Shown in pieces: positions 54,454 through 61,890 of a stretch of 64,000 nucleotides of DNA. The translations under genes and the position numbers were made by a program. Source of the stretch: Agrococcus lahaulensis DSM 17612 (lineage in GTDB: Bacteria > Actinomycetota > Actinomycetes > Actinomycetales > Microbacteriaceae); NCBI RefSeq assembly GCF_000425105.1, contig NZ_KE384304.1:147361-211360 (forward strand). The letters run 5' to 3'. The notes under the pieces were generated by a model that saw only the letters and a program-made list of their open reading frames with translations, was not told the origin of the DNA and did not search any database. Each line of letters opens with the position of its first letter. The stretch's first letter is position 1.

Positions 54454-55287
54454 TCAACCCGAGGTGCCATCGTCCTGGGTGGTCGCCCGGCGCCGCCATC
54501 GCACGTCGATCGCCCACTGCGAGAATCCTGCCCGCCGGTAGAGCCCGAGCGCAGCCTCGTTGTCGCCCTCGACGTACAGGTGGGCCGTCGTCGCGCCCAC
54601 CGCGCGCATCCGCGCGAACGCGGCCTCGAGCATCCTCCGCCCGATGCCCGCGCCCTGCCGCCCGGGCGCGACGCCCAGCACGTAGAGCTCGGCGACGTCG
54701 CCGTCGGGCTTGACCCATGCGAAGCCGTCGAGGCCCGCCACGCCCGGCAGCACGACGAGGTTCGCGTCGTCGTGCCACGGCTCGGCCATGCGGTCGGCGA
54801 GGTCGCTCGCGCTCATGCGCCCCTGCTCGGGGTGGTCGGCGAACGCGGCGGCGTTGAGGGCGAGCAGGGCGGATGCGTCGTCGGGCTCGAACGCGCGCAC
54901 GCCGTCGGGCAGGCGGTCGGGCGCCGCGCCGTCGGCGGCGGGCGGCACGGGGGAGCGCAGCTGCAGCAGCTCGCGCACGCGCCGCATGCCGAGCCGCTCG
55001 GCGATCGCGCGCGCCGCGGGCAGGTCGCCGTGCGCCCACGCGTCGAAGTCGCCGAGCTCGGCGGCGACGCGCTCGGCGAGCGCGAGCCCGAGCCCGCGGC
55101 CGCGGTGCTCGGGGTGCACGGCGAGCTCGACCTCGCGGTCGGCGTCGCTCACGACCGCGAGCGCGGTCTCGTCGCCGATGGCGCGCCGCTGCCCGCGGGC
55201 GAGCTCGACGAGCGCCTGGTCGTTGAAGGGCGGCATGCCGTCGTGCGCGGCGCACGCGGCGCCGAGGGCGCGGGCGATGTCGATCAT
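54454..55287 (-). CDS. mshD: Mycothiol synthase
   Basis: A 277-residue double-GNAT protein that acetylates Cys-GlcN-Ins to mycothiol, the actinobacterial thiol. The N-terminal GNAT half is degenerate but keeps VELAVHPEHRGRGLGLALAE; the C-terminal half has ELYVLGVAPGRQGAGIGRRM and HLYVEGDNEAALGLYRRAGF, the active acetyl-CoA site. FADHPEQGRMSASDL is an MshD-specific stretch. Its start overlaps the stop of the GlnR-like gene (ATGA). The order regulator-mshD-(pst)-phoU recalls the Mycobacterium Rv0818-Rv0821c region. Confidence 0.93.
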   Translation of the reverse strand: MIDIARALGAACAAHDGMPPFNDQALVELARGQRRAIGDETALAVVSDADREVELAVHPEHRGRGLGLALAERVAAELGDFDAWAHGDLPAARAIAERLGMRRVRELLQLRSPVPPAADGAAPDRLPDGVRAFEPDDASALLALNAAAFADHPEQGRMSASDLADRMAEPWHDDANLVVLPGVAGLDGFAWVKPDGDVAELYVLGVAPGRQGAGIGRRMLEAAFARMRAVGATTAHLYVEGDNEAALGLYRRAGFSQWAIDVRWRRRATTQDDGTSG

Positions 55288-55925
55288 GCGGTCTCCAGGT
55301 CGAATCGGTAGCCGACGCCGCGCACGGTGCCGATGAGCCCCTCGAGGTCGCCGAGCTTCGCGCGCAGCCGCCGCACGTGCACGTCGACGGTGCGCGTGCC
55401 GCCGAAGTAGTCGTAGCCCCACACCTCGCTCAGCAGCTGCTCGCGCGTGAAGACGCGCGAGGGGTGCGCGGCGAGGAACCGCAGCAGCTCGAACTCCTTG
55501 TAGGTGAGGTCGACGGGGCGGCCGTCGACGCGCGCCTGGTAGCTCGCCTCGTCGATGGTGAGCCCGCTCGCGACGATGGGCTTGGCCTCGGCGCGGGCGC
55601 TCAGGGCGAGGCGGATGCGCGCCTCGAGCTCGGCGGGACCGGCGGAGTCGAGCACGACGTCGGTCACGCCCCACTCGCCGCTCACGGCCGCGAAGCCGCC
55701 CTCGGAGAGCACGAGCAGCACGGGCGCCGCGTCGCGGTCGAGCAGCCGGCACAGCGCCTTCGCGCTCGCGAGCTCGACCGCGCCGTCGACGACGAGCACG
55801 TCGGCGGCGGGCGCGTGCGCGACGGCCTCCGCCGTGCCGGGGAGCGTCGTCACGCGGTGCTCCAGCAGCTCGAGACTGGGCAGCGCTCCCCGATCGCGGC
55901 GGGTGAAGATCACGACGTGCGCCAT
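55284..55925 (-). CDS. OmpR-family winged-helix regulator, GlnR-like, atypical receiver
   Basis: A 213-residue regulator. The N-terminal receiver-like domain lacks the usual acidic pair (MAHVVIFTRRDRG instead of an E-D motif); Asp47 is in place but the pocket looks incomplete, so phosphorylation is unlikely. The C-terminal winged helix is canonical: VDLTYKEFELLRFLAAHPSR, VFTREQLLSEVWGYDY and RTVDVHVRRLRAKLGD. This fits GlnR, the orphan nitrogen regulator, also found upstream of mshD in mycobacteria. The name is inferred from context. The ATG at 55923-55925 has a GGAGG site. Confidence 0.75.
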   Translation of the reverse strand: MAHVVIFTRRDRGALPSLELLEHRVTTLPGTAEAVAHAPAADVLVVDGAVELASAKALCRLLDRDAAPVLLVLSEGGFAAVSGEWGVTDVVLDSAGPAELEARIRLALSARAEAKPIVASGLTIDEASYQARVDGRPVDLTYKEFELLRFLAAHPSRVFTREQLLSEVWGYDYFGGTRTVDVHVRRLRAKLGDLEGLIGTVRGVGYRFDLETA

Positions 55926-56042
55926 CAAGCCTCCTGCCGGTTCCGATCCTAGGGTCTGCGCGGAGCGCCTCCCGACGGCGCCGCCGCGGCCGCCGGCCGG
56001 CCCCTGTTCGACCGCCACAGGCGACTGCGGCATGATGAGGCC

Positions 56043-56321
56043 ATGGCGAGCAGGGCCACGTCGTGGCGGTGGGGGAGCGTGTGGCCCGTGTGGCTGCTCG
56101 CGGCCATCGGCGCGATCGCGGTCGGCGTCCTGCAGCCCTCCGACGGCATCGTGTGGATGCCGATCGTGCTGGGCTTCTGCACGCTCACGGCCTTCGCGAT
56201 CCAGCTCGGCGGGCCGACGGAGCCCGGGCTCGTCGCGCGGCTCTCGGCGGCGGTGTTCGGCTCGGTCGTCGTGCTCGCGATCGCCTCCGCCGTGCTCGTG
56301 CCGCTCACCCACCTGCTCTAG
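56043..56321 (+). CDS. Small three-helix membrane protein
   Basis: A 92-residue membrane protein with three hydrophobic segments (PVWLLAAIGAIAVGVLQ, VWMPIVLGFCTLTAFAIQLG, LSAAVFGSVVVLAIASAVLV). I do not recognise the family. The ATG follows CATGAT (56031-56036) by six bases, suggesting a leaderless gene. Divergent from the GlnR-like regulator and upstream of another tiny membrane protein. Confidence 0.75.
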   Translation: MASRATSWRWGSVWPVWLLAAIGAIAVGVLQPSDGIVWMPIVLGFCTLTAFAIQLGGPTEPGLVARLSAAVFGSVVVLAIASAVLVPLTHLL

Positions 56322-56360
56322 CGCCCGCGCGCGCTCGGGGCGCGGGGGTAGGATCGAGCC

Positions 56361-56483
56361 ATGGACGCCATCCCCATCATCGCCTTCGAGATCTTCTACC
56401 TCGGCCTGCTCGGGCTCGCCATGGTCGCGATCCTCGGCGTCTCCTACGTGGTGATCCGCAACCTCTTCAAGGGCCAGCGCTAG
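56361..56483 (+). CDS. 40-residue single-helix membrane protein
   Basis: A very short gene encoding MDAIPIIAFEIFYLGLLGLA and then a helix continuing to NLFKGQR. One transmembrane helix, short acidic N-terminus, basic C-terminus (positive-inside). Support: TAGGAT (56349-56354) lies exactly six bases before the ATG, the same leaderless signature seen at many genes here, and the stop is 5 bp before the next gene. Function unknown; possibly a regulator or stabiliser of a membrane complex. Confidence 0.7.
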   Translation: MDAIPIIAFEIFYLGLLGLAMVAILGVSYVVIRNLFKGQR

Positions 56484-56487
56484 CGCG

Positions 56488-57105
56488 GTGCTCGAGCTCG
56501 ACCCCACGCTGCCCGCGGAGCTCGGCCCGCTCCAGTGGCTCGTCGGCGACTGGGAGGGCACCGGCGTGCTCTCCTTCCCGGTCGGCGACCGCACGGTCGA
56601 GCACGAGTTCGGCCAGCGCGTCTCCTTCGCCCACCACGGGCATCCCTACCTCTCGTACGAGGCCTACGCATGGCTGCTCGATGACGAGCTGACGCCGCTC
56701 GCGGCCGAGACCGGGTTCTGGCGGCTCGCGCGCCCCGCCGAGGCCGCCGACCCTGGACCCGGCATGCTGCCGCCCGAGGGCGAGCCGGCGTTCGGCACGC
56801 TCGACGCGGTCGAGTCGCTCCGCCGCCCCGACGGCGCCTTCGACATCCAGGCGCTCATCGCCCACCCCGCGGGCGTCGCCGAGCTCTACCTGGGCACGAT
56901 CGCCGGCCCCCGCATCGACCTCGCGACCGACGCGGTGCTGCGAGGCGCGAGCGCGAAGGAGCACACCGCATCCACCCGCATGCTCGGGCTCGTCGAGGGC
57001 CACCTGCTGTGGGCGTGGGACCTCGCGGCGCTCGGCCGCGGGCTCGAGAGCCACGCTTCCGCCCGGCTCGGGCGCGTCACGCCCGCGGGCGGCGACGAGG
57101 GGTGA
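56488..57105 (+). CDS. Nitrobindin/FABP-like heme-binding beta-barrel protein
   Basis: A 205-residue protein of the DUF1794/THAP4-nitrobindin family, a lipocalin-like barrel that binds ferric heme and reacts with NO or peroxynitrite. Motifs: LQWLVGDWEGTGVLSFP at the N-terminus, HEFGQRVSFAHHGHPYLSYE, and LVEGHLLWAWDLAALGRGLE then SHASARLGRV with the C-terminal heme His region. Length is normal. GTG start; the stop overlaps the ygfZ GTG (GTGA). A similar protein lies near glnR in mycobacteria. Confidence 0.88.
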   Translation: MLELDPTLPAELGPLQWLVGDWEGTGVLSFPVGDRTVEHEFGQRVSFAHHGHPYLSYEAYAWLLDDELTPLAAETGFWRLARPAEAADPGPGMLPPEGEPAFGTLDAVESLRRPDGAFDIQALIAHPAGVAELYLGTIAGPRIDLATDAVLRGASAKEHTASTRMLGLVEGHLLWAWDLAALGRGLESHASARLGRVTPAGGDEG

Positions 57106-58175
57106 GCGTGCTCGCGACGATCGCGTCGCGCATCCCCGGCGCGGTGCTCGACGAGGCCACCGGCGTGCCGCTGCACGTCGGCAACCCGATGGCCGAGCAG
57201 CGCAGGCTCCGCGCCGGCGCCCTCGTGCTGCTGCCACGCGACGTGCTGCGGCTGACCGGGCCCGACACGCTGCCGTGGCTCGACTCGATCTCGAGCCAGG
57301 CGATCGCGGCGCTCGCCGACGGCGCCTCGAGCGAGACGCTCGTGCTGTCGCCCGAGGGCCGGATCGAGCACGCGCTGCGGCTGCGGCGCGACGGCGACGC
57401 GCTGTGGGTGATCGTCGACGCCGGCAGCGGCGACGCGCTCGAGACCTGGCTGACGCGGATGCGCTTCTTCAAGCAGGTCGAGATCGAGCGTCCCGAGGCG
57501 GTCGTCGTGGGCACCGCGGGGGAGCCCGCCGGCGCGGTCGCGTGGCGCGACGCCTGGCCGGAGGTCGCGCCCGGCGGCGTGCGCTACGGCGAGCCGACGG
57601 GCGAGCCGTGGAGCTGGTCGGAGTCGGTGCTCACCCCTTCCGAGGCTGCCGGGCTCGAGCCGGAGCGCTTCGTCGGCTCGCTCGCGGCCGAGGCGCTGCG
57701 CATCGCGGCAGGCCGGCCGGGTCTCGCGGAGGTCGACGAGCGCTCCATCCCGCACGAGCTCGACTGGCTGACGACCGCGGTGCACCTGCAGAAGGGCTGC
57801 TACCGCGGGCAGGAGACGGTTGCGAAGGTGCACAACCTCGGCGCGCCGCCGCGCCGCGTCGTGCTGCTGCACCTCGACGGCTCGCAGAACGCGCCCGTCG
57901 CGGCGGGCGACGCCGTGCTCGCGGGCGACAAGGAGGTCGGCGCGGTGACGTCCGCGGCGATCCACGACGAGCTGGGCCCGATCGCGCTCGCGGTCGTGAA
58001 GCGCTCGGCTCCCGCCGACGGCGACCTCGTCGTGCGCTCCGCGGAGGGCGTCGACGTCGCGGCCGGGCAGCAGGTGTTGGTGCCGCCGAGCGCGGGCCAC
58101 GCGAACCGCCCGCCGCGGCTGCCGCGGCTTGGCGCGGTCAAGCGCCCGACGCGCCCCGACGCTCCGCCCGCGTAG
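57102..58175 (+). CDS. ygfZ: Folate-binding protein YgfZ (GcvT-like)
   Basis: A 357-residue YgfZ/IBA57-family protein that uses tetrahydrofolate in iron-sulfur cluster assembly or repair. The family signature KGCYRGQE is intact, with the preceding HLQ. LTGPDTLPWLDSISSQAIAA is the GcvT-like N-terminal block. The GTG start overlaps the nitrobindin stop. The C-terminal Arg/Pro-rich tail is probably disordered. No Fe-S assembly gene is nearby. Confidence 0.9.
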   Translation: MSVLATIASRIPGAVLDEATGVPLHVGNPMAEQRRLRAGALVLLPRDVLRLTGPDTLPWLDSISSQAIAALADGASSETLVLSPEGRIEHALRLRRDGDALWVIVDAGSGDALETWLTRMRFFKQVEIERPEAVVVGTAGEPAGAVAWRDAWPEVAPGGVRYGEPTGEPWSWSESVLTPSEAAGLEPERFVGSLAAEALRIAAGRPGLAEVDERSIPHELDWLTTAVHLQKGCYRGQETVAKVHNLGAPPRRVVLLHLDGSQNAPVAAGDAVLAGDKEVGAVTSAAIHDELGPIALAVVKRSAPADGDLVVRSAEGVDVAAGQQVLVPPSAGHANRPPRLPRLGAVKRPTRPDAPPA

Positions 58176-58245
58176 CGCGCCCGCTCGCGTCGCCTCGCGC
58201 CGAGCGCCTCTGCTGCGCCTAGCCGAACGGACCCGTCCTCGGCAC

Positions 58246-58310
58246 GCGGCGACTCGACCCATTCCCGTCGACTCGACCCCTTCCCGGCGACTCGACCCGC
58301 TGCAACGGCT
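58246..58310. repeat. Tandem CGACTCGACCC repeat, second locus
   Basis: Three units (GGCGACTCGACCCATTCCC, GTCGACTCGACCCCTTCCC, GGCGACTCGACCCGCTGC) end at GCTGCAACGG. Same family as 24062-24160. The surrounding 58176-58365 gap holds no other feature. Confidence 0.75.
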
Positions 58311-58365
58311 CCGCTCGGCGAGCACGGGTCGCGGCGCCGCGGCAGCTCGCTCCGGCGCGGCAGCA

Positions 58366-59205
58366 TCACGGGCGCGGCGCGACCGCCTCCCACGCGACCG
58401 TCAGCTCCCCGAGCCGCCACCGCGCGGGGCCACCGTGCACCGGCCAGCCGGTGTCGCGCATCCGCCCGACCGTCGCGACCCACCGCTGCGTCGCCCCGAA
58501 GTCGGCGAGCGGCGCGTGCGAGGCCCACGCGCGGTCGAGCTCGGTCAGCAGCGCGTGCACTCGCTCGCCCGGCACGTTGCGGTGGATGAGCGCCTTCGGC
58601 AGCCGCTCCGCGACGACCGACGGCGCCTCCATCGCATCCGAGCCCAGCTCGTCGACCTTGAGCGCGATCGTGAGCGAGCGCGGGCCCGCGGCATCGAGCG
58701 CGACCCACGAGCACACGCGGCCGACCTCGTTGGAGGTGCCCTCGACGAGCAGTCCGCCGGGCGCGAGCCGACCGAGCATCGCCGCCCAGTGGCCGGCGAC
58801 CTCGTGCTCGTCGTACTGCCGCAGCACGTTCATCGCGCGGATGACGTGCGGCGGACGCGGCGCCGGCACCTCGAAGCCCCCGAGCGCGAACGACACCCGC
58901 GCGTCCGCCGCGATCGCCCGCCCGTAGCGCGAGGGCCCCGCAGCGCGCGCCGCCTCGAGCTGGGCCGTCGCGAGCGCGACGCGCTCGGGGTCGATTTCGA
59001 GCCCGAGCACCTCGACCGAGGGGTTCCCGCGCGAGAGCCGCTCGTGCAGCTCGAGGCTCGTCGTCGCGCTCGCGCCGTAACCGAGGTCGACGACGAGGCA
59101 GCCCGGCACGCGCGCGGCCGGCTGCGCGGCGATCCAGCGGTCGACGCGACGCAGCCGGTTCACGCCGGTCGTGCCGCGCGTGATGCGTCCCGTCGGCTTC
59201 GCCAC
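58366..59205 (-). CDS. Class I SAM-dependent methyltransferase
   Basis: A 279-residue methyltransferase-like protein. The SAM-binding motif I is CLVVDLGYGASATTSLELHE; EVLGLEIDPERVALA is the acidic end of strand 2; and PPHVIRAMNVLRQYDEHEV resembles the post-II substrate region. The N-terminal MAKPTGRITRGTTGVNRLRR is basic and may bind nucleic acid. Substrate unknown. The GTG start follows a minus-strand GACAAT hexamer (59212-59217) by six bases. Divergent from the DUF3626 gene. Confidence 0.85.
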   Translation of the reverse strand: MAKPTGRITRGTTGVNRLRRVDRWIAAQPAARVPGCLVVDLGYGASATTSLELHERLSRGNPSVEVLGLEIDPERVALATAQLEAARAAGPSRYGRAIAADARVSFALGGFEVPAPRPPHVIRAMNVLRQYDEHEVAGHWAAMLGRLAPGGLLVEGTSNEVGRVCSWVALDAAGPRSLTIALKVDELGSDAMEAPSVVAERLPKALIHRNVPGERVHALLTELDRAWASHAPLADFGATQRWVATVGRMRDTGWPVHGGPARWRLGELTVAWEAVAPRP

Positions 59206-59249
59206 CCGACCATTGTCGCGCCCGCCGGGGCGCGGCTACGGTGACGGGC

Positions 59250-60074
59250 ATGGATGCGTGGCGCCGGGCGGTCGAGCACGTCGCGTCGCGCTCGACGGGC
59301 GGACCGCTCCCCGCCGACGCGCGCATCACGGTGCACTTCCACCCCGATCGCCGCATCGGCGGCGAGACCGTGCTCGAGCGCATCGCCGCCGAGGGGGCCT
59401 ACCGCTCGCAGTTCTCCACCGGCATCTCGAACGGCGGCCTCACCGCGCATCCGGGCGGCGACCGCTGGCGGTGGGAGTCGCGCATCTTCGGCCGCGCCTA
59501 CGACGACGCTGCGCCCGAGGAGCGGCCGGTCTACGGCGCGGTCGAGCACCGTCGGCGCGAGACGGGCGGCGCGATCCGCTTCGGCTCGTCGTGGCTCGAG
59601 GTCGCGCGCAGCGCGTGGCCGCGCGTCACGCTCTGCTGGCCCGACTCCGTCGCCGAGCCCGAGCGCTTCGGCACCGCCGAGCGGGCGGGCGACCTGCTCG
59701 CGCTCGCGGATGCGTCGGCGGTCGACCCGCTCGACGACTACGTCGAGGCGCACGTGCACGGCGGCCTCGAGATCGCCCGCGACGTCCAGCGGCTCGTGCT
59801 CGACCCGTCGTTCCGCGGCACGGAGCTCGAGCGGGTCGCGGCCGAGCTCGGCGTGCCGGTCGCGTGGCACCCGGGGCTCGAGCTCGACGTCGACCGCATC
59901 GAGGAGCTCGAGGCCTACCGCGGCATCGACGCCCTCGCGCTCGCCGTGGAGCTCGCCGTCGACGGCCGCATCGACGCGCGCATCCTGGGCGAGGCGGCCG
60001 AGGGCCGCGACCCGCAGGCGATCAAGCGCGTCTGGCACCTCATCGCCAGGTTCGGGCACCGCGCGGCGAGCTGA
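59250..60074 (+). CDS. DUF3626-like protein
   Basis: A 274-residue protein with DADARITVHFHPDR-type start (here LPADARITVHFHPDRRIGGE), QFSTGISNGGLTAHPGGDRW, RPVYGAVEHRRRETGGAIRF, and GSSWLEVARSAWPRVTLCWP. This resembles DUF3626, a family of unknown function often near mobile or toxin-related genes, which are not seen here. Several conserved His and Asp suggest an enzyme, but none is proven. The ATG at 59250 follows TACGGT (59237-59242) by seven bases; an in-frame GTG at 59241 is the alternative. Confidence 0.75.
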   Translation: MDAWRRAVEHVASRSTGGPLPADARITVHFHPDRRIGGETVLERIAAEGAYRSQFSTGISNGGLTAHPGGDRWRWESRIFGRAYDDAAPEERPVYGAVEHRRRETGGAIRFGSSWLEVARSAWPRVTLCWPDSVAEPERFGTAERAGDLLALADASAVDPLDDYVEAHVHGGLEIARDVQRLVLDPSFRGTELERVAAELGVPVAWHPGLELDVDRIEELEAYRGIDALALAVELAVDGRIDARILGEAAEGRDPQAIKRVWHLIARFGHRAAS

Positions 60075-60097
60075 CTCGCGCCTTCCGCGGCTCGAGC

Positions 60098-60155
60098 GGG
60101 GCCGCTGCGCCCGACCGGGCACGGCGCGCCAGCCCCGCTCGGGCGCAGCGGCCCC
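60098..60155 (+). terminator. Terminator hairpin after the DUF3626 gene
   Basis: A perfect 17-bp stem (60098-60114 with 60139-60155) and 24-nt loop. Confidence 0.8.
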
Positions 60156-60194
60156 GGTCGCGCTCGAAGGGATGGGCCGGGTTAGGCTGGCGGC

Positions 60195-60941
60195 ATGACC
60201 GAGCGCACCCTCATCCTGCTCCGCCACGGCCAGTCGACCTGGAACGAGAAGAACCTCTTCACCGGCTGGGTCGACGTGCGGCTCACGCCGAAGGGCGAGG
60301 AGGAGGCGAAGCGCGGCGGGGAGCTGCTGCGCGAGCGCGACGTGCTGCCCGACGTGCTCTACACGTCGCTGCTGACGCGCGCGATCCAGACGGCGAACAT
60401 CGCCCTCGACGCCGCCGACCGGGCGTGGATCCCGGTGCACCGCTCGTGGCGCCTCAACGAGCGCCACTACGGCGACCTCCAGGGGAAGGACAAGGCCGAG
60501 ACCCTCGAGCAGTACGGCGAGGAGAAGTTCATGACCTGGCGCCGCTCGTTCGACACGCCGCCGCCCGAGATCGCCGACGACAACGAGTACTCGCAGGCCG
60601 GCGACCCTCGCTACGCCGACATCGACGGCGAGATGCCGCGCACCGAGTGCCTCAAGGACGTCATCGAGCGCTTCCTGCCCTACTGGGAGTCGACGATCAC
60701 GAAGGATCTCGAGGCCGGCCGGACGGTGCTGGTCACCGCGCACGGCAACTCGCTGCGCGCCCTCGTGAAGCACCTCGACAAGATCTCCGACGACGACATC
60801 GCGGCGCTCAACATCCCCACGGGCATCCCGCTGCTCTACCGCCTCGGCGACGACAACATGCCCGTCGCGCCGGGCGAGTACCTCGACCCCGAGGCGGCGG
60901 CGGCCGGCGCGGCTGCGGTGGCGGCTCAGGGCAAGCGCTAG
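60195..60941 (+). CDS. gpmA: 2,3-bisphosphoglycerate-dependent phosphoglycerate mutase
   Basis: A 248-residue glycolytic enzyme interconverting 3- and 2-phosphoglycerate. The phosphohistidine motif is [40 protein letters not shown] carries the catalytic Glu; [16 protein letters not shown] holds the second His. Length matches the family. The ATG follows TAGGCT (60183-60188) by six bases (leaderless). A terminator follows; phoU is convergent. Confidence 0.97.
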   Translation: MTERTLILLRHGQSTWNEKNLFTGWVDVRLTPKGEEEAKRGGELLRERDVLPDVLYTSLLTRAIQTANIALDAADRAWIPVHRSWRLNERHYGDLQGKDKAETLEQYGEEKFMTWRRSFDTPPPEIADDNEYSQAGDPRYADIDGEMPRTECLKDVIERFLPYWESTITKDLEAGRTVLVTAHGNSLRALVKHLDKISDDDIAALNIPTGIPLLYRLGDDNMPVAPGEYLDPEAAAAGAAAVAAQGKR

Positions 60942-60948
60942 CCCGATC

Positions 60949-60971
60949 CCGAGGCCCGAGACGGGCCTCGG
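60949..60971 (+). terminator. First hairpin after gpmA
   Basis: CCGAGGCCCG / CGGGCCTCGG, 10-bp stem with AGA loop, 7 bases after the gpmA stop. Confidence 0.7.
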
Positions 60972-60991
60972 CGCTGGCCCCAGGCACGCGA

Positions 60992-61022
60992 AGAGGGCCC
61001 GACCGCAGCGGTCGGGCCCTCT
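60992..61022. terminator. Bidirectional terminator between gpmA and phoU
   Basis: A 14-bp GC-rich stem around a CAG loop (60992-61005 with 61009-61022), between convergent genes. Confidence 0.85.
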
Positions 61023-61034
61023 CGCGCCTGGGCG

Positions 61035-61742
61035 TCAGCCCTCGGTCGGCGCCGCCGGGTGCACCGGCTCGGGCGCCATCTCCGGGTGCGCGTCCTCGTC
61101 GCCGACCCAGTCGCCGGTCGCGAGGTACTTGACCTTCTTCGCGATGCTCACGCCGTGGTCTGCGAAGCGCTCGTGGTACCGGCTCGCGAGCGTCGCATCC
61201 ACCGTCGTGTGCGCCGCGCCCTGCCACTCGGTGCCGAGCACGTGCGCGAACACGTCGCGGTGCAGCTGGTCGACGATCTCGTCGGCCTGCTCGATCTGCT
61301 CGCCGATCGCGAGGTCCTGCGTCTCGAGCAGGTCGCGCAGCAGCTTCGCGATCTCGATGTCCTTCGCGCCCATCTCGGCGAAGGTCGGCGCGAGCGAGTC
61401 CGGCACGACGTTCATCGGGAAGCGGTAGCGAGCGAGCAGCGCGATGTGCCGGGCGAGGTCGCCCATGCGCTCGAGCGACGCCGAGATGCGCAGCGCCGAG
61501 ACGGTGATGCGCAGGTCGCGGGCGACCGGCGACTGCCGGGCGATGATGTTGATCGCGAGCTCGTCGAGCGCCGACGCCTTGTCGTCGATGATCGGGTCGG
61601 TCGCGATCACCTGCTCGGCGAGCTGCACGTTCGAGTCGCCGAAGGCGCGCACGGCCGCCTCGATCGAGACCACGACGTGGTTGGCGATGTCGACGAGGCG
61701 CTCCTGCACCTCGGCGAGCTCCTGCTGGAAGACGTCGCGCAT
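61035..61742 (-). CDS. phoU: Phosphate signalling regulator PhoU
   Basis: A 235-residue PhoU that restrains the SenX3/RegX3 kinase system when phosphate is plentiful, through PstSCAB. Two PhoU domains are seen: an N-terminal helical repeat with SIEAAVRAFGDSNVQLAEQV, then VARDLRITVSALRISASLER and MGDLARHIALLARYRF (metal-binding E-x-x-D), and a second repeat ending DATLASRYHERFADHGVSI. A polar tail follows. The ATG at 61740-61742 has an AGGAG site. Divergent from senX3; a TACCGT -10 and degenerate PHO boxes lie in the gap. Confidence 0.95.
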   Translation of the reverse strand: MRDVFQQELAEVQERLVDIANHVVVSIEAAVRAFGDSNVQLAEQVIATDPIIDDKASALDELAINIIARQSPVARDLRITVSALRISASLERMGDLARHIALLARYRFPMNVVPDSLAPTFAEMGAKDIEIAKLLRDLLETQDLAIGEQIEQADEIVDQLHRDVFAHVLGTEWQGAAHTTVDATLASRYHERFADHGVSIAKKVKYLATGDWVGDEDAHPEMAPEPVHPAAPTEG

Positions 61743-61794
61743 TGCTCCTGCTCCTTCGGTGCGTCGACGCTCGACGGCGTCGAGCGGCGGCGGC

Positions 61795-61853
61795 ACGGTA
61801 CGGACTGCCAGTGTCCTCGGGCCAGGTTACCGGGCGGTGTCCGCCCGCTGAAC
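61795..61853 (-). promoter_or_regulatory. phoU promoter with degenerate three-unit PHO box
   Basis: On the minus strand GTTCAGC (61847-61853), GGACACC (61836-61842) and GGTAACC (61825-61831) are spaced exactly 11 bases apart, imperfect matches to GTTCACC. A TACCGT -10 (61795-61800) follows the nearest unit by 24 bases, nearly the same geometry as at pstS. Confidence 0.5.
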
Positions 61854-61890
61854 CGCGGGAGCCGCGCGTCGCGCTGGCTACGATGGGGGC

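Noticed and set aside
51242-55255. A 1337-codon minus-strand frame containing the Nudix-phosphatase protein
   Set aside because: Only the C-terminal 314 codons are coding. The upstream part is a shifted frame of ppk and mshD, which are real in another frame.
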